From positions 496,001 to 560,000 of the forward strand of contig NZ_JASITE010000003.1 of assembly GCF_030767025.1 (NCBI RefSeq): 64,000 bases of DNA, in the 5' to 3' direction. The DNA is from Nocardia sp. CC227C. GTDB lineage: Bacteria > Actinomycetota > Actinomycetes > Mycobacteriales > Mycobacteriaceae. The notes under the pieces were generated by a model. The model was given only the letters and a program-made list of their open reading frames with translations, did not search any database and was not told the DNA's origin. The position numbers and the translations under genes are program-made. Of the stretch, positions 33,816 to 43,133 are shown piece after piece. Each line of letters starts with the position of its first letter. The first letter of the stretch is position 1.

Positions 33816-34769
33816 ATGACTCGACGATGGGTGGGGTCCGCGCTGGACCGGCTGGTCGACGACGGCGTGCTGACCGAGGCGCAGCGGACGGCCGTGTCCA
33901 CCGCGCTCGCCGAGGAGCGCACGGCCCCGGTGCCGTGGCCGCGGCTCGTCGCCGAGATCGCGGCCTATGTGGGCGCGGGCCTGCTGCTCGGCGGCATCCT
34001 GCTGCTGCTCGACTCCTCCTGGGACGATCTGGACCGGCGCGGACAGCTTCTCGTGCTGGCGGTGCTGGCGATCGGGCTGGTCGTCGGCGGGGTGCTGCTG
34101 GCCGGTGGTCCGGCGGCGCTGTTCGTCCGCGACGACGGCGACCGCACGGTGGCGGCGCGGCTGGCGGCCGTGCTGTTCGTACTGACCGCGCTGTGCGTGG
34201 CCGCGCTGGTGGGCACCGCCGTCCACGACGCCGGTGACGGCGCCACCTGGGTGTGGGCGATGCTCGCCGCGCTGATCGTCGGACTGGCCGGCTATGCGGC
34301 GCTACCGTCACCGGTGGGGCTGCTCGCCTGCGGGGTGTTCGCGGCGTCGGCGGTGGCCGGGGTGTGCGGCGAGTTCATCGGCACCGACAGCACGGGGACG
34401 GGGGTGGCGCTGGTGATCCTGGGCGGAATCTGGTTCGCGGCCGGTCGATTCGGCGTCACCGCGCCCAACTGGGCCACCTACGTGATCGCCATCGCCACCG
34501 CCCTCGTCGGCGCACAGGTGGCGGGATTCGACCACGAACGCTGGTCGTACCTGCTCGCCCTGCTGGTGGCCGTCGTCTGCTTCGGCGTCTACGCGACCGA
34601 GCGCACGCCGGTGCTGGTGATCGGCGGCGTGCTCGCGGTCGCCGTCGGAACGACGCAGGCGGTATGGGATTGGAGCGGGCACGCGGCGGCGACCGCCGTC
34701 ACCGTGCTGGTGCTCGGCGCACTGCTGCTCGGCGTGGGCGCGCTGGCATTGACGCGCGAGCGCTCCTGA
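33816..34769 (+). CDS. DUF2157-type polytopic membrane protein
   Basis: The 317-residue protein has a soluble N-terminus of about 40 residues (L-V-D-D-G-V-L-T-E-A-Q) followed by about nine to ten hydrophobic helices, the layout of DUF2157 proteins. No function is known. The region R-E-R-S closes it. The start ATG at 33816 follows a CATACT sequence by six bases, a possible leaderless -10. Its stop lies three bases from the convergent amidohydrolase stop. Confidence 0.75.
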   Translation: MTRRWVGSALDRLVDDGVLTEAQRTAVSTALAEERTAPVPWPRLVAEIAAYVGAGLLLGGILLLLDSSWDDLDRRGQLLVLAVLAIGLVVGGVLLAGGPAALFVRDDGDRTVAARLAAVLFVLTALCVAALVGTAVHDAGDGATWVWAMLAALIVGLAGYAALPSPVGLLACGVFAASAVAGVCGEFIGTDSTGTGVALVILGGIWFAAGRFGVTAPNWATYVIAIATALVGAQVAGFDHERWSYLLALLVAVVCFGVYATERTPVLVIGGVLAVAVGTTQAVWDWSGHAAATAVTVLVLGALLLGVGALALTRERS

Positions 34770-34772
34770 GCC

Positions 34773-35849
34773 TCAGAGCACGTCGATGCGGTAGACGCGC
34801 TCGGCATTGGTGTGGAAGACCATGTCCAATGCGGCCGCGTCGCAACCGTGCTCGGTGAGTGCGGTGGCGATGGCCTCGGCGGCATTGCCGATCGAGGTGA
34901 TCGGTTTGTCCACCGGGAAATTGGAGCCCCACAGCAGCCGGTCCGCCCCGAAGACGTCCAGGGCGTGGTGCAGCATGGGGGACAGCCGCTCCTGTAGCAC
35001 CGCGACCGGTGTGGATTCGCCCCGGGCGGGCACCGGGTGGCCGAGGATGGGCATACCCAGGCCGCTGATCTTGGCTACCACGTTCGGATGGGTTGCCAGC
35101 GCCGCGAGATCGTCGCGCCAGCGCAGGAACAGCTCGCGGCGGCGCCCCGGATCCTTTCCGGTGTCGCGGCCCACCGGCCCGAAAATGCCCGCGGGCGTGC
35201 CCAGATGGTTCAGCACGATGGTGGCGTCCGGATAGCGCCGGGCCAGCGCGGTGACCTCCGGGAGCTGCTGGGAGTACACCCACGCCTCGAAGGAGAGCTT
35301 GCGCTCGGCCAGCACCGCGAAGCCGTCGAGGAAGGCGGCGCTGGTGAGCACGCCCGGCGGCTTGCGGTGGCCGCGGACGCCGCGGTCGGGATGGTGTTCG
35401 ACGCGGGTGCGGATGCCCCGGAACAGCGGCGAGGCCGACTGGTGGGCGTCGAGCAGTTCGGCGAAGGCGGCCGCGGTGGGATCGCCCCCGCCGACGATCG
35501 CGCCGAGGGCCGGGGTGTCGACGCCGAACGGCAGGCTGGCCACCCAGCGGGTCTCGTTGGCGGGGGCCAGCCCGCCCTTGCCGGACCATTCCGCCTCGAC
35601 GTGGACGATCGCCTCGACGGGGACGTCCCCGGCGTCGTCGCGATAGTCGGCGGGTAGGTACGGATGGACGAACGGCTCGGGGTCGGCGACGAATTCCCGG
35701 TCCCGTCTCGGTGCCAGTCTGGCGGCTGTGTCGATGGGAATCGGCAGGTAGCGAAAGAGTTTCGCGAAGACGCTGAATTCCCGGGGCGTGGTCAGCGGAT
35801 CCCACTGGTGGATGTGCGCATCGACGACAGTCATTCCAGTCAGGTCCAT
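34773..35849 (-). CDS. Amidohydrolase-2 family metal-dependent hydrolase
   Basis: The 358-residue TIM-barrel hydrolase has V-V-D-A-H-I-H-Q-W-D (about residues 8-17, the first metal-binding strand), later A-T-I-V-L-N-H-L-G, K-I-S-G-L-G and the terminal D-R-L-L-W-G-S-N-F-P-V-D motif with the metal aspartate. These are hallmarks of the amidohydrolase-2 group, which acts on lactones, carboxylates or amides. It precedes icmF's end by 67 bases on the same strand, so it may be read from the icmF promoter. No substrate can be assigned. Confidence 0.88.
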   Translation of the reverse strand: MDLTGMTVVDAHIHQWDPLTTPREFSVFAKLFRYLPIPIDTAARLAPRRDREFVADPEPFVHPYLPADYRDDAGDVPVEAIVHVEAEWSGKGGLAPANETRWVASLPFGVDTPALGAIVGGGDPTAAAFAELLDAHQSASPLFRGIRTRVEHHPDRGVRGHRKPPGVLTSAAFLDGFAVLAERKLSFEAWVYSQQLPEVTALARRYPDATIVLNHLGTPAGIFGPVGRDTGKDPGRRRELFLRWRDDLAALATHPNVVAKISGLGMPILGHPVPARGESTPVAVLQERLSPMLHHALDVFGADRLLWGSNFPVDKPITSIGNAAEAIATALTEHGCDAAALDMVFHTNAERVYRIDVL

Positions 35850-35916
35850 GATGTCCCTTCCGTACTGGTCGCTTCGATGCGGATTGTCCCATTTCCCAGA
35901 CGGTCGGGCAGCCGAA

Positions 35917-38900
35917 TCAGACGTTGCGGCGGTACTGGCCCCCCACGGTGAAGAAGGTGTCGGTGATCTGTTGCAGCGTGCACACCCGCGCGGCGTCCAT
36001 CAATACCTCGAAGACATTGTCGTCACCGCGCGCCGCCGCCTCCAGCCGCGCCAGCGCGGTATGCGCCTCGTCGCGGTGGCTCCGGGTGAATTCGCGCACC
36101 CGGCGCAGCTGCGACTGCTTCTCCTCCTCCGTGCCGCGCGCCAGCTCGAGCACCCGGTGCTCGTCCGGCTGCGGATTGCGGAAGGTGTTGACGCCGATGA
36201 GGGGCAGGCTGCCGTCGTGTTTGCGCCGCTCGTACAGCATGGATTCGTCCTGGATGCGGCCGCGCTGGTAGCCGGTCTCCATGGCGCCCAGCACGCCGCC
36301 GCGTTCGCTGATCCGCTCGAACTCCAGCAGCACCGCCTCCTCCACGAGATCGGTGAGCTCGTCGATGACGAAGCTGCCCTGCAGCGGGTTCTCGTTCATG
36401 GCGAGACCCCATTCCCGGTTGATGATCAGCTGGATCGCCAGGGCGCGCCGCACCGACTCCTGGGTGGGGGTGGTGACCGCCTCGTCGTAGGCATTGGTGT
36501 GCAGGCTGTTGCAGTTGTCGTAGACGGCGATGAGCGCCTGCAGGGTGGTGCGAATGTCGTTGAAGCTCATCTCCTGCGCGTGCAGCGACCGTCCGGAGGT
36601 CTGGACGTGGTACTTGAGCTTCTGTGAGCGCTCGTTGGCTCCGTACCGGTCCCGCATGGCGATCGCCCAGATGCGCCGTGCCACTCGGCCGATCACCGAG
36701 TACTCGGCGTCCATGCCATTGGAGAAGAAGAACGACAGATTCGGCGCGAAGTCGTCGATATGCATGCCGCGCGCCAGATACGCCTCCACATAGGTGAATC
36801 CATTGGCGAGGGTGAATGCGAGCTGGCTGATCGGGTTCGCGCCCGCCTCGGCGATGTGATAGCCGGAGATGGACACCGAGTAGAAATTGCGAACCTTGTT
36901 GCGCACGAACCATTCCTGGATGTCGGCCATCATGCGCAGACTGAACTCGGTGGAGAAGATGCAGGTGTTCTGGCCCTGATCCTCCTTGAGGATGTCGGCC
37001 TGCACGGTGCCGCGCACGGTGGCCAGCGTCTCGGCGCGCAGCCGCGCCGCCTCGTCGGCTGTGGGCTCGCGTCCCTCGGCGGCCGAGAATTCCGCCAGCG
37101 CCTGGTCGACGGCGGTATTGAGGAAGTAGGCGAGAATGGTCGGCGCGGGACCGTTGATGGTCATGGAGACCGAGGTGGTCGGCGCGTCCAGATCGAAGCC
37201 GTCGTAGAGCGCCTTCATATCGTCCAGCGTCGCGATGGAGACGCCCGAGGTGCCGACCTTGCCGTACACGTCGGGCCGCTCGGCCGGATCGTGGCCGTAC
37301 AGCGTCACCGAATCGAAGGCGGTCGAAAGCCGTTTGGCCTCGGAATGTTCCGAGAGCACCTTGAATCGCCGATTGGTGCGGAAGGCGTCGCCCTCACCGG
37401 CGAACATGCGCGCCGGATCCTCCCCGTCGCGCTTGAACAGGAAGACGCCCGCGGTGAAGGGGAAGCGTCCCGGCAGATGCTCCGAGCGCAGGAAGCGCAG
37501 CAGCTCACCGTGATCGGTGTAGCGCGGCAGCGCCACCCGGGGAATCTTGTTGCCCGACAGGGTCTCCCGGGTGAGCACGGTCCGGATCTCCCGGTCCCGC
37601 ACCCGCACGACCTGCTCGTCACCCCGGTACGACTCCGCCACGGCGGGCCACTCGGCCAGCAGCGCGGCATGCTCCGGCGTGAGGTCGGCGCGGGCTCGCT
37701 CCAGCAGCGCGCCGACCGCGTCCGCCGGTGTCTCGCTGTCGGAATCCGCGCCGTCGGAGTCCGCGCCGTCGGAATGCTCGGCGTCGGCCAGCTCCCCGAG
37801 CACCGCCTCGAGCCGCTGCACCCGCCGCGCCGCCTCGGCCTGCCGGACCGTCTCGGCGTGGTAGTCGCGGACGCACTCGGCGATCTCCGCCAGATATCGC
37901 ACCCGGGCGGGCGGAATGATCTGGGCGAAGCGGGTGGAGGCGCGAATGTCCACGCGGGGCAGCACACCCGGCTCCAGCGGCAGGCCCCGCTCGGCGAGCA
38001 GCCCGCCCAGATGCTGATAGAGCGCGGTGACCCCGTCGTCGTTGAAGGTGGCGGCGCTGGTGCCGAACACCGGCATGTCCTCCGGCGCGGCGTGGAACTC
38101 CTCGCGATTGCGCAGCAGCTGTCGCGAGACATCGCGCAGCGCGTCGGCGGCCCCGCGGCGCTCGAACTTGTTGATGGCCACCACATCCGCGAAATCGAGC
38201 ATGTCGATCTTCTCGAGCTGGGAGGCCGCGCCGAATTCCGGTGTCATCACGTACAGCGACACATCGACGTGCTCGGCGATCTCCGCATCGCCCTGGCCGA
38301 TCCCCGGCGTCTCCAGGACGACCAGGTCGTAACCCGCTGCCTTGCAGGCGATCAGCATGTCGTCGATATTGGTGGGCAGTTCCCGTTCCCCACGCGTGGC
38401 CAGCGAACGGAAGTAGATGTGGTCCGCGTCGAGCGAGTTCATCCGAATGCGGTCCCCGAGCAGCGCGCCGCCGCCGCGCCGCCGCGTCGGGTCCACCGCC
38501 AGCACCGCCACCCGCAGCTTGTCCTGCTGGTCGCTGCGCAGGCGGCGGATCAATTCGTCGGTGAGGGAGGACTTTCCGGAGCCACCGGTACCGGTGATGC
38601 CGAGTACCGGCACCCGCCGGTCGGCCGCCGCGGCGCGCAGGGCCGCCCGGTCCGCCTCCGGCAGGGCATCCTGCTGCAGGCAGGTGAGCGCCCGCGCCAG
38701 CGCCGCCCGCTCCCCGGCGAGCACCCGCTCCACCGGTACCGGCGACTCCGCCAGGTCCACATCGCAGACCTCGATGAGCTTGTTGATCATTCCCGGCAGG
38801 CCGAGCCGCTGCCCGTCCTCGGGCGAGAAGATGGTCACCCCGGCGGTCGCCAGCCGCGCGATCTCCTCGGGGACGATCACCCCGCCGCCCCCGCCGAAGA

Positions 38901-39183
38901 TGCGCACGTGCCCGGCCCCGGCCTCGCGCAGCGCGGCGGCCAGGTACTCGAAGTACTCGACGTGCCCGCCCTGGTAGGAGCTGATGGCCACGCCCTGCGC
39001 GTCCTCGGTGAGCACCGCGTCCACGACCTCGCTAACCGCGCGGTTGTGCCCGAGGTGGACCACCTCCGCGCCCTGCGATTGCAGGATTCTGCGCATGATG
39101 TTGATGGCCGCGTCGTGGCCGTCGAACAGTGCCGCCGCGGTCACGAACCGCACCGGGTGGACCGGGACATGCAGGTCGGCCAT
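35917..39183 (-). CDS. icmF: Fused isobutyryl-CoA mutase (IcmF)
   Basis: The 1088-residue single chain has a B12-binding domain (residues 1-150) with D-G-H-D-A-A-I-N-I (21-29), where the histidine ligates cobalt, and G-G-G-G-G near 97-101. A MeaI-like G-protein chaperone follows, with P-loop G-I-T-G-T-G-G-S-G-K-S (195-205), V-D-P-T and N-K-F-E. The C-terminal mutase TIM barrel starts at about 550. It interconverts isobutyryl-CoA and n-butyryl-CoA using adenosylcobalamin; the G domain loads the cofactor. The start is the ATG at 39183, with GGAGG five bases upstream, eight codons inside a longer frame. A short Ser-Asp-Gly-Ala repeat lies in the linker near 480-495. It is divergent from the valine operon. 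Confidence 0.95.
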   Translation of the reverse strand: MADLHVPVHPVRFVTAAALFDGHDAAINIMRRILQSQGAEVVHLGHNRAVSEVVDAVLTEDAQGVAISSYQGGHVEYFEYLAAALREAGAGHVRIFGGGGGVIVPEEIARLATAGVTIFSPEDGQRLGLPGMINKLIEVCDVDLAESPVPVERVLAGERAALARALTCLQQDALPEADRAALRAAAADRRVPVLGITGTGGSGKSSLTDELIRRLRSDQQDKLRVAVLAVDPTRRRGGGALLGDRIRMNSLDADHIYFRSLATRGERELPTNIDDMLIACKAAGYDLVVLETPGIGQGDAEIAEHVDVSLYVMTPEFGAASQLEKIDMLDFADVVAINKFERRGAADALRDVSRQLLRNREEFHAAPEDMPVFGTSAATFNDDGVTALYQHLGGLLAERGLPLEPGVLPRVDIRASTRFAQIIPPARVRYLAEIAECVRDYHAETVRQAEAARRVQRLEAVLGELADAEHSDGADSDGADSDSETPADAVGALLERARADLTPEHAALLAEWPAVAESYRGDEQVVRVRDREIRTVLTRETLSGNKIPRVALPRYTDHGELLRFLRSEHLPGRFPFTAGVFLFKRDGEDPARMFAGEGDAFRTNRRFKVLSEHSEAKRLSTAFDSVTLYGHDPAERPDVYGKVGTSGVSIATLDDMKALYDGFDLDAPTTSVSMTINGPAPTILAYFLNTAVDQALAEFSAAEGREPTADEAARLRAETLATVRGTVQADILKEDQGQNTCIFSTEFSLRMMADIQEWFVRNKVRNFYSVSISGYHIAEAGANPISQLAFTLANGFTYVEAYLARGMHIDDFAPNLSFFFSNGMDAEYSVIGRVARRIWAIAMRDRYGANERSQKLKYHVQTSGRSLHAQEMSFNDIRTTLQALIAVYDNCNSLHTNAYDEAVTTPTQESVRRALAIQLIINREWGLAMNENPLQGSFVIDELTDLVEEAVLLEFERISERGGVLGAMETGYQRGRIQDESMLYERRKHDGSLPLIGVNTFRNPQPDEHRVLELARGTEEEKQSQLRRVREFTRSHRDEAHTALARLEAAARGDDNVFEVLMDAARVCTLQQITDTFFTVGGQYRRNV
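37739..37783. repeat. Three 15-bp repeats in the icmF linker
   Basis: Three units (37739-37753, 37754-37768, 37769-37783) begin GTCGGA. The first two differ at one base and the third diverges after six bases. They encode the S-D-G-A-D linker between the G-protein and mutase domains, so copy number could vary without breaking the frame. Confidence 0.7.
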
Positions 39184-39217
39184 CGCATCCTCCGCGGGGG
39201 ATTCCATCGGTGTCCAG

Positions 39218-39233
39218 ATAGTAGGACGTCAAA
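39218..39233 (+). promoter_or_regulatory. Operator-like motif before icmF
   Basis: ATAGTAGGACGTCAAA lies 35 bases before the icmF start. The inverted copy at 39308-39323 matches it at 13 of 16 positions. It is likely a site for a shared regulator. Confidence 0.6.
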
Positions 39234-39248
39234 CCAACTCTAGAGTGA

Positions 39249-39267
39249 TCTGGCACACATTGCCAGA
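39249..39267. promoter_or_regulatory. 19-bp dyad midway between icmF and mmsA
   Basis: TCTGGCA and TGCCAGA are perfect 7-bp arms around CACAT. It lies between the two mirrored motifs and may bind a second regulator. Confidence 0.6.
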
Positions 39268-39307
39268 GCGGTGAGAATGGTCTTGTGAGCCATCCCACAG
39301 TCAATAC

Positions 39308-39323
39308 TTGGATGTCCAACTAT
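39308..39323 (-). promoter_or_regulatory. Operator-like motif before mmsA
   Basis: On the minus strand this reads ATAGTTGGACATCCAA. It mirrors the 39218-39233 motif. It lies 43 bases before the mmsA start. Confidence 0.6.
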
Positions 39324-39366
39324 AGGATCGCCATGTACCGCATCGGCTACGACGAACAGGACTGGC

Positions 39367-40899
39367 ATGGTTCGCGAACTCACCCACTTCATCGGCGGGC
39401 AGCACGTCCCCGGCGCCTCCGGCAAATTCGGGGACGTGTACGACCCGAGCACCGGGCAGGTGCAGGCCAAGGTGCCCCTGGCTACCACGGCCGAGGTGGA
39501 AGCCGTCATCGCGAACGCCGCCGCCGCGCAGCGGGAGTGGGCCGCGTTCAACCCGCAGAAGCGGGCGCGCGTGCTCATGAAGTTCCTGACCCTGGTGCAG
39601 GACGAGATGGACTCCCTCGCCGCGCTGCTGTCCTCCGAGCACGGCAAGACCATCGCCGACGCCAAGGGTGATATCCAGCGCGGCCTCGAGGTGATCGAAT
39701 TCGCCACCGGCATCCCGCATCTGCTCAAGGGCGAGTACACCGAGAGCGCGGGCACCGGCATCGACGTGTACTCCATGCGCCAGCCGCTCGGCGTGGTCGC
39801 GGGCATCACCCCGTTCAACTTCCCGGCCATGATTCCGCTGTGGAAGGCCGGACCGGCGTTGGCGTGCGGCAACGCCTTCGTGCTCAAGCCCTCCGAGCGC
39901 GATCCCTCGGTGCCGCTGCGGCTGGCCGAACTCTTCGTGCGGGCCGGCCTTCCCGCCGGGGTGTTCAACGTGGTCAACGGCGACAAGGAGGCCGTGGACG
40001 CACTGCTGCACGACGAGCGCGTCAAGGCCGTCGGCTTCGTGGGCTCCACCCCGATCGCGCAGTACATCTACGAGACCGCCACCGCCAACGGCAAGCGCGC
40101 CCAGTGCTTCGGCGGGGCCAAGAACCACGCCATCGTCATGCCCGACGCCGACCTCGACGATGTGGCCGATCAGCTCATCGGCGCGGGCTACGGCTCCGCC
40201 GGTGAGCGCTGCATGGCCATCTCGGTCGCGGTGCCGGTCGGCGAGGAGACCGCGGACCGCCTGCGGGAGAAGCTGGTCGAGCGCATCGACAAGCTCAATG
40301 TGGGCCGCTCCGACGATCCGGGCGCGGACTTCGGCCCGCTGGTCGGCCGCGACGGCGTGGACCGGGTGAACGACTACGTGCGGATCGGCGTGGACGAGGG
40401 CGCGGAACTCGTCATCGACGGCCGCGGCCTGGTGGTCGAGGGCGCGGAGGACGGCTTCTTCGCCGGTGCCTCCCTGTTCGATCGGGTCACCCCCGAGATG
40501 CGGATCTACCGGGAGGAGATCTTCGGACCGGTCCTGACGATCGTGCGCGCCGCGGACTACGAGGAGGCGCTGCGCCTGCCCAACGAGCACGAATACGGCA
40601 ATGGCGTCGCCATTTTCACCCGCGACGGCGATACCGCCCGGGACTTCGCCGCGCGCGTGCAGGTCGGCATGGTCGGCATCAACGTGCCGATCCCGGTGCC
40701 GATCGCGTACCACACCTTCGGCGGCTGGAAGCGTTCCGGCTTCGGCGATCTCAACCAGCACGGCCCGGATTCGATCCGCTTCTACACCAAGACCAAGACG
40801 GTGACGCAGCGCTGGCCGTCGGGGCAGAAGGAGGCGGCATCCTCGGGCCGCTCCGCAAGCTCCGCGGCCAACGCCTTCGTCATCCCGACCATGGACTGA
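39367..40899 (+). CDS. mmsA: Methylmalonate-semialdehyde dehydrogenase (CoA-acylating)
   Basis: The 510-residue aldehyde dehydrogenase has I-T-P-F-N-F-P-A-M-I-P-L-W (about residues 145-157), G-S-T-P-I-A, the CoA-acylating family's G-A-K-N-H-A-I-V-M-P-D-A and the catalytic cysteine in S-A-G-E-R-C-M-A-I-S (near 285). It converts methylmalonate semialdehyde to propionyl-CoA with NAD+ and CoA, the last step of valine degradation. The C-terminal about 20 residues (S-S-G-R-S-A-S-S-A-A-N) extend past the conserved R-F-Y-T-K-T-K-T-V-T-Q-R-W. It is first in the five-gene operon, three bases before the dehydrogenase. Confidence 0.96.
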   Translation: MVRELTHFIGGQHVPGASGKFGDVYDPSTGQVQAKVPLATTAEVEAVIANAAAAQREWAAFNPQKRARVLMKFLTLVQDEMDSLAALLSSEHGKTIADAKGDIQRGLEVIEFATGIPHLLKGEYTESAGTGIDVYSMRQPLGVVAGITPFNFPAMIPLWKAGPALACGNAFVLKPSERDPSVPLRLAELFVRAGLPAGVFNVVNGDKEAVDALLHDERVKAVGFVGSTPIAQYIYETATANGKRAQCFGGAKNHAIVMPDADLDDVADQLIGAGYGSAGERCMAISVAVPVGEETADRLREKLVERIDKLNVGRSDDPGADFGPLVGRDGVDRVNDYVRIGVDEGAELVIDGRGLVVEGAEDGFFAGASLFDRVTPEMRIYREEIFGPVLTIVRAADYEEALRLPNEHEYGNGVAIFTRDGDTARDFAARVQVGMVGINVPIPVPIAYHTFGGWKRSGFGDLNQHGPDSIRFYTKTKTVTQRWPSGQKEAASSGRSASSAANAFVIPTMD

Positions 40900-40902
40900 G
40901 CC

Positions 40903-42042
40903 ATGTTCCTACTCGACGACGACGAGAAGGCGATCACCGCGACCGCCAGATCCTTTGCCGACGAGCTGCTGGCACCCAACGCGCTGGAATGGGACGAGCG
41001 CAAGCACTTCCCGCTGGATGTGCTGCGCAAGGCCGGGTCGCTCGGCCTCGGCGGCATCTACGTCCGCGAGGACGTGGGCGGTTCGCAGCTGCGGCGGCTG
41101 GACGCCGTGCGCATCTTCGAACAGCTCTCCACCGGCTGCCCGGCCGTGGCCGCCTACATCTCCATCCACAATATGGCGGCCTGGATGATCGACAGCTTCG
41201 GCACCGAACAGCAGCGCCATCGCTGGCTGCCGGGGCTGACGTCGATGGATGCGCTGGCCAGCTACGCGCTCACCGAGCCGAGCGTCGGCTCCGACGCCGC
41301 GGCCCTGGGCACCAAGGCCGTGCGCGACGGTGACGACTACCTGCTCACCGGCGTCAAGCAGTTCATCTCCGGCGCGGGCAGCACCGATGTGTACGTGCTC
41401 ATGGCCCGCACCGGAACCGAAGGGGCGCGCGGGATCTCGGCCTTCATCGTGCCCGCCGACACCCCAGGTCTGTCCTTCGGCGCGAACGAGAGGAAGATGG
41501 GCTGGAACGCCCAGCCCACCCGGCAGGTCATCCTGGACAATGCCCGGGTGCCCGCCGAGAACCTGCTCGGCGGCGAGGGCAACGGCTTCCGGATCGCCAT
41601 GAACGGACTCAACGGCGGGCGGCTGAACATCGCCGCCTGCTCGCTCGGCGGTGCGCAGGCGGCCATGGACAAGACGGTGGCATATCTGGCGCAGCGCTCG
41701 GCTTTCGGGACACGGCTGCTGGACAATGCCGCGCTGCAATTCGAGCTCGCCGACATGCGCACCGCGCTGGAGGCGTCGCGCACCCTGCTCTGGCGGGCCG
41801 CGGCGGCCCTGGACGCCGACGCACCCGACAAGGTGGAGCTGTGCGCCATGGCGAAGCGGTTCACCACCGACGCCGGATTCGAGGTGGCCAACAAGGCGCT
41901 GCAATTGCACGGCGGCTACGGCTATCTGGCCGAATACGGGGTCGAGAAGATCGTCCGCGATCTGCGGGTGCACCAGATTCTCGAAGGTACGAACGAAATC
42001 ATGCGGGTGGTCGTCGCCCGCTCGGTGGTGGGGGCGGCGTGA
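40903..42042 (+). CDS. Isobutyryl-CoA-type acyl-CoA dehydrogenase
   Basis: The 379-residue FAD enzyme has A-L-T-E-P-S-V-G-S-D (about residues 124-133), the flavin-binding F-I-S-G-A-G-S-T-D, N-G-G-R-L-N-I-A and the C-terminal catalytic E-G-T-N-E-I-M-R (glutamate near 363-366). In this operon the substrate is most likely isobutyryl-CoA, giving methacrylyl-CoA. Overlap with short/branched-chain substrates is possible. The start follows the mmsA stop by three bases. Confidence 0.9.
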   Translation: MFLLDDDEKAITATARSFADELLAPNALEWDERKHFPLDVLRKAGSLGLGGIYVREDVGGSQLRRLDAVRIFEQLSTGCPAVAAYISIHNMAAWMIDSFGTEQQRHRWLPGLTSMDALASYALTEPSVGSDAAALGTKAVRDGDDYLLTGVKQFISGAGSTDVYVLMARTGTEGARGISAFIVPADTPGLSFGANERKMGWNAQPTRQVILDNARVPAENLLGGEGNGFRIAMNGLNGGRLNIAACSLGGAQAAMDKTVAYLAQRSAFGTRLLDNAALQFELADMRTALEASRTLLWRAAAALDADAPDKVELCAMAKRFTTDAGFEVANKALQLHGGYGYLAEYGVEKIVRDLRVHQILEGTNEIMRVVVARSVVGAA

Positions 42043-42053
42043 AAGGAAACAGC

Positions 42054-43133
42054 ATGGGCGAACCGGAAGTCCTGATCGAAAAGCGCGACGGGCTCGGCCT
42101 GATCACGCTCAACCGGCCCAAGGCCATCAACGCGCTGAATCATCCGATGGCGCTTGCCATTCTGGACGCGCTGCGCGCCTGGGCCGCCGACGACGAGGTG
42201 CGCACCGTGGTGCTCACCGGAGCGGGCGAGCGCGGGCTGTGCGCGGGCGGCGATATCGTCGCCATCCACCGGGACGCCGCCAACACGGTGGCACAGGGTG
42301 ATACGGCGGCCGCGGACTCGCCGAGCGGCCGGTTCTGGCGCGACGAGTACATCCTGAACGCGCTCATCGGCCGCTACCCGAAGCCGTACGTGGCCGTGAT
42401 GGACGGCATTGTCATGGGCGGCGGCGTCGGCCTGTCCGGGCACGCCAGCCATCGCATCGTGACCGAACGATCCAAGATCGGCATGCCGGAGACCGGCATC
42501 GGCTTCATCCCCGACGTGGGCGGCACCTACCTGCTGTCGCACGCGCCCGGCGAGATCGGCACCCATGTCGCCCTCACCACCGCGCGCATGCGTGCCGGAG
42601 ACGCCATCGCGGCGGGTTTCGCCGACTACTTCGTGCCCTCGGATCAGCTTCCGGCACTGCTGGAAGCCCTGCGCGACAACGACGCCGACACCGCCATCGC
42701 CAAATTCGCCCAGGCCGCACCGGAATCCGAACTCCTCGCCCAGCGCGACTGGATCGACGCCTGCTACAGCGCCGACTCGGTGGAGGAGATCGTGGCGCGG
42801 CTGCGCGCCCACGACGCCCCCGAGGCCACCGAGGCAGCCCAGGAGGTGCTGACCAAATCGCCGGTGGCGCTGAAGGTCACGCTGCGCTCGCTGCGCAACG
42901 CGCGCGCCGCCGCGCATCTCGAGGAGGTGCTGAACGAGGAGTACCGGGTGTCGGTGGCCGCGCTGAGCAGCCACGACCTGGTGGAGGGCATTCGCGCGCA
43001 GGTGGTGGACAAGGACCGCAATCCGCGGTGGAACCCGGCCACCCTCGCCGATGTCACCGCGGCCGAAGTGGACGCGTATTTCGCCGAATTGGGCGACAAG
43101 GAACTGGGATTGACCGCACCGGAGGGCAAATGA
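42054..43133 (+). CDS. 3-Hydroxyisobutyryl-CoA hydrolase (crotonase fold)
   Basis: The 359-residue crotonase-fold protein is longer than hydratases (about 260) and fits HIBCH-type enzymes. It has [13 protein letters not shown], the oxyanion region G-L-C-A-G-G-D-I and G-I-V-M-G-G-G-V-G-L, and the HIBCH-type P-E-T-G-I-G-F-I-P-D-V-G-G (Glu near 144, Asp near 152). It hydrolyses 3-hydroxyisobutyryl-CoA to free acid. The start ATG at 42054 has AAAGGAAA five to eight bases upstream. Its stop overlaps mmsB by four bases. Confidence 0.9.
   Translation: MGEPEVLIEKRDGLGLITLNRPKAINALNHPMALAILDALRAWAADDEVRTVVLTGAGERGLCAGGDIVAIHRDAANTVAQGDTAAADSPSGRFWRDEYILNALIGRYPKPYVAVMDGIVMGGGVGLSGHASHRIVTERSKIGMPETGIGFIPDVGGTYLLSHAPGEIGTHVALTTARMRAGDAIAAGFADYFVPSDQLPALLEALRDNDADTAIAKFAQAAPESELLAQRDWIDACYSADSVEEIVARLRAHDAPEATEAAQEVLTKSPVALKVTLRSLRNARAAAHLEEVLNEEYRVSVAALSSHDLVEGIRAQVVDKDRNPRWNPATLADVTAAEVDAYFAELGDKELGLTAPEGK

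Noticed and set aside
36760-39243. An 827-codon plus-strand frame opposite icmF
   Set aside because: It is the complement of a gene with complete B12, G-protein and mutase motifs, and it has no motif of its own.
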